Shown: piece by piece, positions 45,950-55,185 of the stretch
Layout of the letters: every line of letters starts with the position of its first letter
Numbering within the stretch: position 1 is the first letter of the stretch
Assembly (NCBI GenBank): GCA_046710535.1
Contig: JBKEHH010000003.1
Location: 186,001-250,000 of the forward strand
Reading direction: 5' to 3'
DNA from: CAWVSB01 sp046710535
GTDB taxonomy: Bacteria; Pseudomonadota; Gammaproteobacteria; Pseudomonadales; CAWVSB01
DNA length: 64,000 nt
The notes under the pieces: generated by a model
What the model was told of the DNA's origin: nothing
Seen by the model: the letters and a program-made list of their open reading frames with translations, nothing else
Databases searched by the model: none
Translations under genes and position numbers: made by a program

Positions 45950-46086
45950 TACATAGGCCACGAATTACTTGATATGCGCTAGCTGGCAGAAATCTTTAGC
46001 CCACAATTGGATTTACCAGCGCCTATCCGTGAACTTAGGTAACAAAGAGTTTTTAACGGTAACAATACCAAAGTATTTTACTGAGC

Positions 46087-46560
46087 TTACCGCTCAAAAA
46101 CACAAAAGCTATAAGCTAAACCGTCGTCTGAAACATGGTCTTCACGACTTATCTCTCGCCATTGGGAATCTAATAGTGGAAAGTGCGCATCGCCATCAAA
46201 ATCCTGGTGTATCTCTGTCAAATATATTCTGTCAACCAGCGGTAATGAACGTTTATAAAGTTCACTGCCTCCAATAAGCATTATTTCTTCTACGTCGCTT
46301 GCCGCTGCAATAGCAGCTTCAACGCTATGTACCACCGTTATTCCACTACTGGTAAAATCAGCATTGCGCGTAACAACAATATTCTGCCGTCCAGGCAGCG
46401 GCCGCCCAATAGACTCAAAAGTTTTTCGCCCCATAACAATTGGTTTACCCATCGTCACCGCTTTAAAATATCTCAAATCCGCAGGTAAATACCAAGGCAG
46501 TTGATTATCTTTACCAATCACCTTATTGCTTGCTCTAGCAACAATTAACGATAGCATCAT
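46087..46560 (-). CDS. folA: Dihydrofolate reductase
   Basis: NADPH-dependent reduction of dihydrofolate to tetrahydrofolate, restoring cofactor consumed by ThyA. At 157 aa it is normal. The motifs IGKDNQLPWYLPADLRYF (catalytic Asp in PADL, near residue 28), VMGRKTFESIGRPLPGRQNIVVTR and IMLIGGSELYKRSL are complete, with the final TEIHQDFDGDAHFP. It lies directly after thyA (one shared base) on the minus strand and is the last gene of the lgt-thyA-folA unit. Confidence 0.97.
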   Translation of the reverse strand: MMLSLIVARASNKVIGKDNQLPWYLPADLRYFKAVTMGKPIVMGRKTFESIGRPLPGRQNIVVTRNADFTSSGITVVHSVEAAIAAASDVEEIMLIGGSELYKRSLPLVDRIYLTEIHQDFDGDAHFPLLDSQWREISREDHVSDDGLAYSFCVFER

Positions 46561-47354
46561 TAAACTGCCACCTTGCCAGCAATATGTGCCTGAGGGGTAT
46601 AATTTAACAGCTCAAAATCTTCAAATTTAAAGTCAAAAATACTTTTTACTTTAGGGTTGATTTTGATCATCGGGAGGTCTGAGGGGGTACGTTGGAGCTG
46701 TAAATCAACTTGATCCATATGATTCAAATACAAATGAGCATCACCAAAGGTATGAATAAACTCTCCTAACTCGAGCTCACACACCTGCGCCACCATCATC
46801 GTCAACAGAGCATATGAAGCAATATTAAAAGGTACTCCTAGAAAGATATCGGCACTGCGCTGATACAACTGACAGGAAAGCTTGCCGTCGGCCACATAAA
46901 ATTGGAACATGGTATGGCAAGGCGGCAGCGCCATATCGTTAACATCGGCAATATTCCAAGCGCTAACAATATGCCTTCTTGAATCAGGATTAGTTTTAAT
47001 GCCTTCAATTAACGCCTTAATCTGATCAAAATGCTCGCCGTTAGGAAGCGGCCAGCTGCGCCACTGATAACCATATACAGGCCCCAAGTCGCCATTTTCG
47101 TCAGCCCATGCATCCCAAATTTTTACCCCATTTTCTTGTAAGTAAGCAATATTAGTGTCGCCGGCAAGAAACCAGAGCAACTCATGGACAATCGATTTTA
47201 AATGCAATTTTTTAGTAGTCAGCATGGGGAATCCAGCAGCCAAATCAAATCGCATTTGATAGCCAAATACGCTAGTGGTACCGGTACCTGTTCGATCTGA
47301 TTTAACCGTGCCTTTTTCTTTGACATGACGCATTAAGTCTAAATACTGTTTCAT
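46560..47354 (-). CDS. thyA: Thymidylate synthase
   Basis: Converts dUMP to dTMP using methylene-tetrahydrofolate. At 264 aa it is identical in length to the E. coli enzyme. The catalytic cysteine lies in LPPCHTMFQFYV (near residue 146), followed by LYQRSADIFLGVPFNIASYALL and the C-terminal HIAGKVAV, whose final Val closes the active site. The start overlaps lgt by four bases and its end overlaps folA by one, so lgt-thyA-folA are tightly coupled. Confidence 0.98.
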   Translation of the reverse strand: MKQYLDLMRHVKEKGTVKSDRTGTGTTSVFGYQMRFDLAAGFPMLTTKKLHLKSIVHELLWFLAGDTNIAYLQENGVKIWDAWADENGDLGPVYGYQWRSWPLPNGEHFDQIKALIEGIKTNPDSRRHIVSAWNIADVNDMALPPCHTMFQFYVADGKLSCQLYQRSADIFLGVPFNIASYALLTMMVAQVCELELGEFIHTFGDAHLYLNHMDQVDLQLQRTPSDLPMIKINPKVKSIFDFKFEDFELLNYTPQAHIAGKVAV

Positions 47355-48151
47355 TTACTTTTCTCCGCTGCTGGCTGCTTATAAGCCACCACTAACAAAA
47401 TTATTCCAACCGCTATCATCGGCAACGACAATTCCTGTCCGCGCGTCATCCAGCCCAGCACATCAAAGCCGATATGCGCATCTGGTTCGCGCACAAATTC
47501 TACTAAAAACCTAAATATACCGTAGAACAATGCGAACACGCCGGACACAGCATAACGAGGCCGCGGCTTCATTGAGAATAAAATCAAAATCAAAAATAAC
47601 ACCAGCCCTTCCAGCGCCGCTTGATACAGCTGCGATGGATGACGCACCAACTGACTAGGGTCGTTAGGAAATATCATCCCAAAACTAGAGGTGGTTTCAC
47701 GACCCCACAATTCTTGCCCAATAAAATTACCTATGCGCCCCAGGCCCAACCCTAGCGGCACAAAAGGTGCGACAAAATCTAATAAATCAAAGCCTTTAAC
47801 ACCAATTTTTTTAGCATATGAAAACATCGCCACCATCACGCCTAGCATGCCACCATGAAAAGACATCCCACCTTCCCATACTTTGAATAGCCAAAGAGGG
47901 TCATCAACAAAGCGGTCAAATCCATAGAAGAATACATAGCCCGCACGGCCGCCCAAAATTATTCCGCAAGCCGCATAAAAAATAAGATCATCAACTTGTT
48001 TTTTATTAACTGGGGTATAAGGCAAAGCAGCACGCCGAGATGCAAGCCACCACGCGCCACTTAAGCCAAACAAATACATCAACCCATACCAATGTATTTG
48101 CAGCGGCCCTAACGCTAAGGCAACAGGATCAATTTCCGGATAAGACAGCAC
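47351..48151 (-). CDS. lgt: Phosphatidylglycerol:prolipoprotein diacylglyceryl transferase
   Basis: Inner-membrane enzyme that attaches diacylglycerol to the lipobox cysteine of prolipoproteins. About 266 aa with seven membrane helices. The start is preferably GTG at 48149-48151, where the TSUP stop is TAG-TG and GGAG lies upstream; the next residues LSYPEIDPVALALGPLQIHWYGLMY match the Lgt N-terminus. Conserved H103-region GGMSFHGGMLG and the signature GLGLGRIGNFIGQELWGR (about residues 135-152) are visible, plus RHPSQLYQAALEG. The operon also makes thyA and folA; lipoproteins for it to modify include those at 5.7, 18.8 and 63.5 kb. Confidence 0.95.
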   Translation of the reverse strand: MLSYPEIDPVALALGPLQIHWYGLMYLFGLSGAWWLASRRAALPYTPVNKKQVDDLIFYAACGIILGGRAGYVFFYGFDRFVDDPLWLFKVWEGGMSFHGGMLGVMVAMFSYAKKIGVKGFDLLDFVAPFVPLGLGLGRIGNFIGQELWGRETTSSFGMIFPNDPSQLVRHPSQLYQAALEGLVLFLILILFSMKPRPRYAVSGVFALFYGIFRFLVEFVREPDAHIGFDVLGWMTRGQELSLPMIAVGIILLVVAYKQPAAEKSK

Positions 48152-48951
48152 TACAATGAACTCCAACTCTGAATAATAAACTCAATACCAATAAGTACTA
48201 AAAATACCGCAAACAATTTCTTTAGCTTATCGGCAGGCAACTTATGGGCAAGCTTGGCACCAATGGGTGCCATCAGTGCACTTGCCGCAATAATGCCTAA
48301 AAATGCTGGCCAGTATACATAGCCAATGCTTTGTTTTGGCAAATACGGACTATCAAGCCCTGCAAAAATACTACCTGACGCGCCTGCGACCGCAATTGGC
48401 AGTCCAATTGCCGCAGAAGTTGCTACCGCAGACTGAATTCTCACATTGCAATAACTTAAAAATGGCACCGTTAGCGAGCCACCACCAATACCAAACAAAG
48501 CGGATATACCGCCGATAAATAAGCCAACAAACGATAGTCCTAACGCCTGCGGAACCTCTCGCTGCGGGCTAGCGTTAAAACCAGACCCCATTTGTGCCGC
48601 AATAATTAATATAAACAGCCCCAGCAAAATACGTAAGGTTGTGCCACTGAGTAAGCCTGCAATCTGCGCGCCCAGCCAAGCTCCCAGCAATATCCCCGGA
48701 GCTATCACGGTAAAGATGTTCCATTGTATAGCCCTGGCATTATGATGAGCCAATACTGAACTAACAGAAGTGACCACAATTGTAGCCAGCGATGTGGCAA
48801 CCGCCATATGAGTTAACACCTCAGGCGCAAGACCTTGCAGCGTAAAGGCGTATACGAGAGCTGGAACTATAATTAGCCCACCACCAATACCAAACAACCC
48901 CGCCATAAAACCGGCAACAGCACCTAGGGCCAAGTAAAAAATTATTATCAT
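48151..48951 (-). CDS. TSUP (TauE/SafE) family membrane transporter
   Basis: Predicted sulfite/sulfur-compound exporter-family protein, 266 aa with about eight membrane helices. Both duplicated halves begin with the family motif: GFMAGLFGIGGGLIIVPAL (about residues 14-32) and GGISALFGIGGGSLTVPFL (about 147-165). Substrate is unknown; TSUP members move sulfite, sulfoacetate, taurine or other anions. The stop overlaps the lgt start. A copy at this place, between ptsP and lgt, is usual in pseudomonads. Confidence 0.87.
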   Translation of the reverse strand: MIIIFYLALGAVAGFMAGLFGIGGGLIIVPALVYAFTLQGLAPEVLTHMAVATSLATIVVTSVSSVLAHHNARAIQWNIFTVIAPGILLGAWLGAQIAGLLSGTTLRILLGLFILIIAAQMGSGFNASPQREVPQALGLSFVGLFIGGISALFGIGGGSLTVPFLSYCNVRIQSAVATSAAIGLPIAVAGASGSIFAGLDSPYLPKQSIGYVYWPAFLGIIAASALMAPIGAKLAHKLPADKLKKLFAVFLVLIGIEFIIQSWSSL

Positions 48952-49021
48952 CTAATGTTAGTATGCCCGTTCATTTAAGCCAGCCATTATCACTAAGGAT
49001 GCTAACGACGCCAAACTATTT

Positions 49022-49759
49022 ATGTGCTTAATACTTTTTTCTTATCAGCCCGCTAGCAATCAGCGCTTATGGCTTGCCGCAAACCGAGATGAGTTTCATC
49101 TGCGCCCTGCATTAGCTGCCAGGTCATGGCCACTGCAACCAGCTATTATTGCCGGACGAGACCTGCAAGCCGGTGGAACCTGGCTAGGGGTCACTAAGCA
49201 TGGACGCTTTGCGGCAATCACTAACTATCGCAACCCAAATTCAGCAGAAGGAACTGTTTCACGCGGCGCTCTGTGCGCTGGTTTTTTGGCCACTAATACT
49301 AGCTGCCTTGATTATCTGAAGGAGATACAACGCAATAGAGATCAATATAGTGGCTTTAACTTACTACTGGATGATGGCGTTGATTTTTATTATTACAGCA
49401 ATACTCAAAACCAGATTACTAAGTTGGCCGCTGGTTATTACGGGCTAAGTAATGCTTTTTTAAACACCTCATGGCCAAAAACTATGGGCGGGGTTGAAGC
49501 CTTAAAACGGGCACAATCTAACGACGACCTAATTAATTTGCTGGCCGACAAAACTCTGCCCCAAGACATAGACCTTCCTGATACAGCTATCGACATTGAA
49601 ACCGAAAGACTACTTGCACCGCGATTTATACAGTCTGCGCAATACGGTACTCGCGCCAGCACAGTGCTATCAATTAGCGAAGAAATATTATTAAAAGAAA
49701 GAGGTTTTAATGCTGCAGGAGAAATAATTCACGATATTGAATTTCACTTTACGCTTTAG
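49022..49759 (+). CDS. NRDE-family protein (TANGO2-like)
   Basis: A 245-aa protein of the NRDE family. The N-terminal Cys2 (MCLILF), the eponymous AANRDE motif (residues 19-24), GGTWLGVT and FAAITNYRNP are present, followed by the conserved SFxHLS-like end region GLSNAFLNTSWPK. The eukaryotic homologue TANGO2 is linked to Golgi organisation and heme or lipid handling, but no enzymatic activity is agreed. It is on the plus strand between TSUP and ptsP, interrupting a minus-strand run; it diverges from TSUP and ends two bases before ptsP. Confidence 0.85.
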   Translation: MCLILFSYQPASNQRLWLAANRDEFHLRPALAARSWPLQPAIIAGRDLQAGGTWLGVTKHGRFAAITNYRNPNSAEGTVSRGALCAGFLATNTSCLDYLKEIQRNRDQYSGFNLLLDDGVDFYYYSNTQNQITKLAAGYYGLSNAFLNTSWPKTMGGVEALKRAQSNDDLINLLADKTLPQDIDLPDTAIDIETERLLAPRFIQSAQYGTRASTVLSISEEILLKERGFNAAGEIIHDIEFHFTL

Positions 49760-49761
49760 CG

Positions 49762-52023
49762 CTAGCCATTAAACTTGACTCGTGACGGCATGATCATACC
49801 TAACTCCGCCAAAGTCTCATTAACCCTTTCTTCAATATCGCGATTATCTTCAAGTTCTAACACGCTATTGAGCAGTTCAACCGCCTGTGGCTTGGTAATT
49901 TGCCTGATTACCGCTTTTACCTTCGGCAAGTTATAAGCACTCATCGACAACACATCAAAGCCCATTGCCATTAGCAGCACCGCTGCTCCGGGGTCACCGG
50001 CTAATTCACCGCAAATAGATACTGGCTTACCTTCAGCATGACCACTATCGACAATAATTTTTAAGGCGCGTAACACCGCGGGGTGATAAGCGTGATAAAG
50101 ATCAGCTACCCGCGGATTGTTTCTATCAACTGCCAGTAGGTATTGAGTTAAATCGTTACTCCCCACCGACAAAAAGTCTACTCGCCGCGCTAACTCTTTA
50201 GCTTGATAAACTGCCGCCGGCACTTCAATCATCACCCCCACTGGAGGTAATTCCATCTTATAGCCTTCTTCAAGTAATTCTTCATGAACACGATAAAGCA
50301 GCTCTAAGGCTTCTTCCAGCTCCATCACATTACTAATCATCGGCAGCATAATGCGCAAATTACCGAAATCGGCATTGGCTTTCATCATCGCTCTAATCTG
50401 CGCCAAGTAGATTTCTGGATGATCCAGTGTCACCCTAATACCGCGCCAGCCTAAAAACGGATTTTCTTCAGATATCGGAAAATACGGCAGTGCTTTATCG
50501 CCGCCAATATCTAAGGTTCGCATTGTCACCGGCTTAGGATAAAACGCTTCTAACTGCTCACGATAAATCTGTCGCTGCTCTTCTTCACTAGGAAAACGGT
50601 CACGCAATAAAAAGGGTATTTCGGTACGATATAGGCCAACCCCTTCCGCACCGCGATCCAAAGAACGAGCCACTTCACTGACTAAACCGGTGTTTACCAG
50701 CAATAGCAGACGATGCCCGTCTAGACTTTCACATGGCTTATCTTTCAACTCTTCTAAGCCAGCGGCGATTTCTAAATCTTCGGCCTGTAGCTTTTCATAA
50801 TGCTGACGCAATTCTTCTGATGCATTGCAAACCACTTCACCGACCGAGCCATCAACAATAACTTGCTGATGATTCAAGCGCATATAAGGTAAATCTTCTG
50901 CCCCAACCACAGTGGGAACGCCCAAAGCTCTCGCCATTATCGCCAAGTGACTATTGCGCGAACCTCGCACCGACACTAACCCAGCTAAGCGCTCTTCTGG
51001 CACTTCCGCCAGTGCCGATGCGGTTAGCTCTTCGCCAATTAAGATTGTTTTTTCTGGATACTCACGCGCTTGATCGCCTGTCTCTTGCAAATACGCTAAT
51101 ACCCTGCGGCCCAAGTCTTTAATATCTACTGCGCGCTCACGCAGATAAGCATCATCGAGCATTTCAAAGGCGCGGGCATGAGTACGCATCACTTGGCTAA
51201 TAGCGCCCTGAGCCCATTCACCTGCGCGAATCAAATCAGTAACTTCATCACCCAGCGCCTTGTCATCTAACATACCTAAATACACATCAAACAAGGCATG
51301 CTCTTCACGCGGCAGGAGAGTAGCCAAGCTCTCTGATAGATCTTTTATATCAGCCCTAACGGCGGCTAAGCTTTGATTAAAGAACTCTATTTCGACGTCA
51401 GGGTCTTCACACTTCCTGTTGGGCACAGCATCTAAATCTGCCGGCGGCACAACCACCACCACCTCACCAATGGCAATGCCTTCACTACCCGCCACGCCAT
51501 GAAATATTGCCGTACCGCCATCAACATTGGCAATCATTGCTCCACTAGCGTCGGCGTGAGCAATCAAAGCTGCCAGCTGAGCTGACATAGTGACTAAAAA
51601 CGATTCTTCACTTTCATCAAAGCGGCGCGGGGCTTGCTGCTGCACAACCAACACGCCCAACACCTTGCGGCGATGGATAATTGGCACACCCATAAACGCT
51701 TTAAAATTTTCTTCGCCAATGCCTGGCATATAGCGGTAAGCAGAATTTTCCTCGGCATTATCAATGTTGATAGTTTCTTCACGCTTAGCGACTTTGCCCA
51801 CCAAACCCTCGCCCTTAGCTAGACCAATTTTACCTATTAGGTCTTGATTTAAGCCTTCGTTAGCGCGAAAAATATATTGCTCTTTACTCGAGTCGTAAAG
51901 ATAAACTGTGCAGACCTCTGTACCCATGGCGCTGCGAACGCTACGGACAATAATGTCCAGCGCCGCCTGTAGATCACTGGCAGCATTTACTTCCTGGACA
52001 ATTTTTCGTAGTTCTTCAAGCAT
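49762..52023 (-). CDS. ptsP: Phosphoenolpyruvate-protein phosphotransferase PtsP (EI-Ntr)
   Basis: First enzyme of the nitrogen PTS, passing phosphate from PEP through NPr to EIIA-Ntr. At 753 aa it has a GAF domain (about residues 1-160, glutamine-sensing in E. coli), then the PTS enzyme I domains: phosphohistidine motif GSRNSHLAIMARALGVPTV (near residue 355), PEP-binding region YRTEIPFLLRDRFPSEEEQ, DIGGDKALPYFPISEENPFLG and GSNDLTQYLLAVDR. The start is 10 bases after the rppH stop. It works with the nitrogen control represented by glnE, although NPr and EIIA-Ntr genes are not in the window. Confidence 0.96.
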   Translation of the reverse strand: MLEELRKIVQEVNAASDLQAALDIIVRSVRSAMGTEVCTVYLYDSSKEQYIFRANEGLNQDLIGKIGLAKGEGLVGKVAKREETINIDNAEENSAYRYMPGIGEENFKAFMGVPIIHRRKVLGVLVVQQQAPRRFDESEESFLVTMSAQLAALIAHADASGAMIANVDGGTAIFHGVAGSEGIAIGEVVVVVPPADLDAVPNRKCEDPDVEIEFFNQSLAAVRADIKDLSESLATLLPREEHALFDVYLGMLDDKALGDEVTDLIRAGEWAQGAISQVMRTHARAFEMLDDAYLRERAVDIKDLGRRVLAYLQETGDQAREYPEKTILIGEELTASALAEVPEERLAGLVSVRGSRNSHLAIMARALGVPTVVGAEDLPYMRLNHQQVIVDGSVGEVVCNASEELRQHYEKLQAEDLEIAAGLEELKDKPCESLDGHRLLLLVNTGLVSEVARSLDRGAEGVGLYRTEIPFLLRDRFPSEEEQRQIYREQLEAFYPKPVTMRTLDIGGDKALPYFPISEENPFLGWRGIRVTLDHPEIYLAQIRAMMKANADFGNLRIMLPMISNVMELEEALELLYRVHEELLEEGYKMELPPVGVMIEVPAAVYQAKELARRVDFLSVGSNDLTQYLLAVDRNNPRVADLYHAYHPAVLRALKIIVDSGHAEGKPVSICGELAGDPGAAVLLMAMGFDVLSMSAYNLPKVKAVIRQITKPQAVELLNSVLELEDNRDIEERVNETLAELGMIMPSRVKFNG

Positions 52024-52032
52024 AATAAGTAA

Positions 52033-52578
52033 TTACCAATCTTCCTTAACTTTTTCTTCCTTAGCTCTTTCTTCCTTAGCTCTTTCTTCCCTAGTCGTTT
52101 TTATCAACTTAGCATGCGCTGGCGCTAGCTCTGCCATCGCTTTGCGGTAAACATCTTTCTTAAAATCAATAACTTGAGTAAGCGGATACCAATAACTTAC
52201 CCACTCCCAACGATCGAATTCCGCCTTGTCGCCACAATCAAAACAAACATCAGCGTCTTTACCCTGCATCTGCAGTAAATACCACTTTTGCTTTTGCCCG
52301 ATACAGACCGGCTCTGAATTTTTGCGAACTAAATGCGGCGGTAATCGGTAGTGCAGCCAACCCTGAGTACTAGCAACAATTTCTACCAGCCCTGGCTGCA
52401 AGCCAATTTCTTCATGCAGTTCTCTATACATTGCATCTTCGGGCGTCTCGTCGCGGTCTATGCCGCCCTGGGGAAACTGCCAAGAGTCCTGCCCGATACG
52501 GCGAGCCCATAACAGTCGGCCCATACTATCGGCAACCATAATGCCCACATTTGACCGGTATCCATCTGCATCTATCAC
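52033..52578 (-). CDS. rppH: RNA pyrophosphohydrolase
   Basis: Nudix hydrolase that converts 5'-triphosphate RNA ends to monophosphate, starting RNase E-dependent decay. At 181 aa, about 20 longer than usual because of a charged C-terminal tail. The N-terminus IDADGYRSNVGIMVADSMGRLLWARR and the Nudix box GGIDRDETPEDAMYRELHEEIGL (about residues 38-60) are exact. The tail, about residues 164-181, is built from repeats of the type REERAK, encoded by a 15-base tandem repeat at 52041-52100. It is upstream of ptsP, as in E. coli and Pseudomonas. Confidence 0.96.
   Translation of the reverse strand: MIDADGYRSNVGIMVADSMGRLLWARRIGQDSWQFPQGGIDRDETPEDAMYRELHEEIGLQPGLVEIVASTQGWLHYRLPPHLVRKNSEPVCIGQKQKWYLLQMQGKDADVCFDCGDKAEFDRWEWVSYWYPLTQVIDFKKDVYRKAMAELAPAHAKLIKTTREERAKEERAKEEKVKEDW
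52041..52100. repeat. 15-base tandem repeat in the rppH 3' end
   Basis: Two exact copies of CTTCCTTAGCTCTTT at 52056-52070 and 52071-52085, with one degenerate copy on each side (52041-52055 and 52086-52100), so about four units. The 15-base period keeps the reading frame and gives a tail of repeated Glu/Arg/Lys/Ala five-residue units. Confidence 0.85.
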
Positions 52579-52746
52579 TGTTAAATTTCCACCTTAAACC
52601 ATAATCTATAACTTCATTATTTCACAAATATGACGTAGACGACAATTTGATATCGCCAGCTAAGTCACAGATATTTGTATCAGCTGCCGCTCATCAGTAT
52701 TCTACGCACTACAGAAATCAGTAAACCCTCTTTTAGGAGCAATACC

Positions 52747-53403
52747 TTGGCCTTAGCACTGTTTGATTTAGACAACACTTTAATAGCAGGCGACAGCGAC
52801 CACGCCTGGGGTGAGTTTGTGGTCGAAAAAGGGCTAGTTGATGGCGAAGATTTCAGCACCGCTAACGACAAGTTTTTTGCCGACTACCAACAAGGCCAGC
52901 TCGATATCTACGCCTACCTGTGCTTCGCCTTAGAGCCATTGGCGCAGTTTAACCCACTGCAACTAAATGACTTACACAAAGAATTTATGACCAACAAAAT
53001 TAACCCCATTAAATTGGCCAAAGCTGATGCAATATTAGAACAGCATCGCGCCGCCGGCGACACTATTATGGTAATTACTGCCACCAATAGCTTTGTCACT
53101 GGGCCAATAGTCGAATCCCTTGGCATCGACTTATTAATCGCCTCAGAAGGCGAAATAATTAACGACCGCTACACCGGAAAACCTAGCGGCGTACCCAGCT
53201 ATAAAGAAGGCAAAGTAACGCGTCTGCAACAGTGGCTTGAGGAAACTGGACACAGTTTAGAAGGCAGCTATTTTTATAGCGACTCCCACAACGATTTGCC
53301 CCTACTAAATATTGTCGACAACCCCGTCGTGGTAGATCCAGACCCAATATTACACCAGCATGCACTAGACCATGGCTGGCCAATATTGTCGTTTAGACGC
53401 TAA
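52747..53403 (+). CDS. HAD-superfamily phosphatase (SerB-like, HAD-IB)
   Basis: HAD-type hydrolase of 218 aa. The frame is open from 52675, but TTG at 52747 has AGGAG seven bases upstream and begins right at the catalytic strand: LALALFDLDNTLIAGDSDHAW, with the nucleophile Asp in DLDNT. Motif II reads MVITATNS, the Lys lies near YKEGKV, and motif III YFYSDSHNDLPLL, all characteristic of the SerB-like subfamily. The same position beside rppH is filled by a HAD protein in Pseudomonas. The substrate is not known; phosphoserine or histidinol phosphate have been reported for relatives. It diverges from rppH. Confidence 0.85.
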   Translation: MALALFDLDNTLIAGDSDHAWGEFVVEKGLVDGEDFSTANDKFFADYQQGQLDIYAYLCFALEPLAQFNPLQLNDLHKEFMTNKINPIKLAKADAILEQHRAAGDTIMVITATNSFVTGPIVESLGIDLLIASEGEIINDRYTGKPSGVPSYKEGKVTRLQQWLEETGHSLEGSYFYSDSHNDLPLLNIVDNPVVVDPDPILHQHALDHGWPILSFRR

Positions 53404-53416
53404 GCAAACCTTAGCG
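53398..53416. terminator. Hairpin at the convergent HAD/rlmI ends
   Basis: Perfect CGCTAAG/CTTAGCG stem with a five-base loop, spanning both stop codons. There is no T-run, so it is a weak terminator candidate. Confidence 0.3.
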
Positions 53417-54601
53417 GTAAATCCTAGCAAACACGGCTTTCAAATATTCTGTTTCAACAATCGCCGGATGCACCGGATGATCTGGCCCCTGCCCACCTTG
53501 CTCTAATATCTGACAGCGTTTTTCAACCTGTCTACTAGCAGCACGCAAAATATCGTTCAGGCGATCTTTAGCCAAATGCATAGAGCAAGACGCCGATACC
53601 AAAATACCATTGTCGTTTAACAGCCGCATGGCCAGTTGATTAAGCTGTTTATAACCGGCCTCACCTACTTTTATATCTTTACGTTTTTTTATAAAGGCAG
53701 GTGGATCAATAATTACCACGTCAAATTTTTCGCCGGCATCAATTAAATCACGCATACAAGCGTTGGCTTGGCCTTTCATTGTCATAACTTTATCGGTCAC
53801 GTTATTGTGTCCCGCATTTTTAGCTACGTATTCCAACGCCAATGGCGAGCTATCCACGCACACTACTTCGCTGGCACCCGCTATTGCCGCCTGTATTCCC
53901 CAACTACCGCCATAGCTGAATACATCTAGCACTCTAGCGTTTTGGCAATAACGCTTTAGGCGCTGACGGTTTTCACGGTGATCATAAAACCAGCCTGTTT
54001 TTTGCCCATCTAACACCGGCACTTCAAAACGTGCGTCGTTTTCTGTCAACATGACCGCAGCAGGTAACTCGCCATAAACCACCTTTACATATTCAGGCAG
54101 ATCTTCCGCTCTTCTAGCGTGGGAGTCGTTCTTTAGCACAACCGCCAGCGGGGCCAGCACTTCAACCAAGGCCGCCACTATTTCTTCTTTTACCTGCTCC
54201 ATACCAACTGTGCCAATTTGTACCACCAACACATCATTAAAGCGGTCGACAACTAAGTCTGGTAAATCGTCACTTTCGCCATAAATTAGTCGATAACTAC
54301 TGTCTGCATAAAGCCTTTCACGCACTACTAAGGCTTGCCGAATTCTTGTTACTAGCAGCTCTTTACCCAAAAAGTCTTTTAATTCGCGTGTTATTAGCCG
54401 TCCACAAATTAACGAATTAGGATTTAGGTAAACCACGCCAACCACTTTGCCATTAGACGACTCAAGTACGGCTTGCTCGCCGGCACTAAAGTTTTTAAGC
54501 GGCGTTGCCTGGGTATCAATCTCGTTACTGTAAACCCACAAATGGCCGCCACGAATGCGACGATCACATTTATCCTTTAAACGAATAACAGCTAATTCCA
54601 T
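53411..54601 (-). CDS. rlmI: 23S rRNA m5C1962 methyltransferase RlmI
   Basis: SAM-dependent methyltransferase acting on C1962 of 23S rRNA, 396 aa. An N-terminal PUA domain (RIRGGHLWVYSNEI, residues 16-29; RLITREL) is followed by the EEHD-like middle and the catalytic domain: VLDVFSYGGSWGIQAAIAGASEVVCVDSS (motif I, about residues 225-253) and DVVIIDPPAFIKKRKD (motif IV) with the PP(A/S)F pattern, then SCSMH (motif VI, catalytic cysteine region). The start is ATG at 54599-54601. Confidence 0.95.
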   Translation of the reverse strand: MELAVIRLKDKCDRRIRGGHLWVYSNEIDTQATPLKNFSAGEQAVLESSNGKVVGVVYLNPNSLICGRLITRELKDFLGKELLVTRIRQALVVRERLYADSSYRLIYGESDDLPDLVVDRFNDVLVVQIGTVGMEQVKEEIVAALVEVLAPLAVVLKNDSHARRAEDLPEYVKVVYGELPAAVMLTENDARFEVPVLDGQKTGWFYDHRENRQRLKRYCQNARVLDVFSYGGSWGIQAAIAGASEVVCVDSSPLALEYVAKNAGHNNVTDKVMTMKGQANACMRDLIDAGEKFDVVIIDPPAFIKKRKDIKVGEAGYKQLNQLAMRLLNDNGILVSASCSMHLAKDRLNDILRAASRQVEKRCQILEQGGQGPDHPVHPAIVETEYLKAVFARIYR

Positions 54602-54628
54602 AACAACACCAACAGGCTAAAAATAAAA

Positions 54629-54658
54629 ACGGGCGTGCTGAAAATCAGTCACGCCCGT
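54629..54658 (-). terminator. Rho-independent terminator of gcvH
   Basis: ACGGGCGTG/CACGCCCGT stem with an inner CTG/CAG extension and one bulged base. On the minus strand it is followed by a T-rich stretch (from 54628 down), directly after gcvH. Confidence 0.85.
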
Positions 54659-54677
54659 ATAAAATGAACAGAGGTTT

Positions 54678-55064
54678 TTACTCCTCGCAAGACGCCTCGT
54701 AGGCTTCGCCATTTAATAACTCATCAAGCTCAGACACATCTGCAGGCTTAACTCTAAACATCCAACCTTCACCATAAGGGTCTTCATTAATTGTCTCCGG
54801 CGCATCTTCCAGCACTTCATTAATCGCAATCACTTCACCGCTAACTGGGGAGTAAATATCCGATGCCGCTTTAACTGACTCTACTACCCCAGCCTCACCG
54901 CCAGCATCAAGATCATCACCAATATCTGGCACTTCAACAAATACCACATCGCCCAGAGCTTGCTGAGCATGATCACTAATACCAACTGTTACCGTGCCAT
55001 CCTCTTCCAATCTAGCCCATTCGTGAGATCTGGCATACTTTAATTCGGTAGGTGTGTGGCTCAT
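54678..55064 (-). CDS. gcvH: Glycine cleavage system H protein
   Basis: Lipoyl carrier that shuttles the aminomethyl group between the P and T proteins of glycine cleavage. At 128 aa it is full length. The lipoylated lysine lies in VVESVKAASDIYSPVSG (near residue 65), and DVVFVEVPDIGDDL precedes it. The start is ATG at 55062-55064. The other cleavage genes, gcvT and gcvP, are not adjacent. The 121 bases upstream hold no recognisable glycine riboswitch. Confidence 0.97.
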   Translation of the reverse strand: MSHTPTELKYARSHEWARLEEDGTVTVGISDHAQQALGDVVFVEVPDIGDDLDAGGEAGVVESVKAASDIYSPVSGEVIAINEVLEDAPETINEDPYGEGWMFRVKPADVSELDELLNGEAYEASCEE

Positions 55065-55185
55065 GGTGTTCCCTTGGTTCAGAGTATAAAACGATAGTCT
55101 ATTTGATGGCGGATTTTACTAGCAGTGGAGTGAAACACAAGCGCAGAGTCAAAAAATGTTAGTATTTCACTAGCTTTATGGGCGG

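Noticed and set aside
45969..46277. Plus-strand ORF opposite folA
   Set aside because: Lacks homology and a ribosome binding site; it is the antisense of a conserved gene.
55065..55185. Glycine riboswitch upstream of gcvH
   Set aside because: The gap is too short for a tandem aptamer and shows no conserved glycine-aptamer core.
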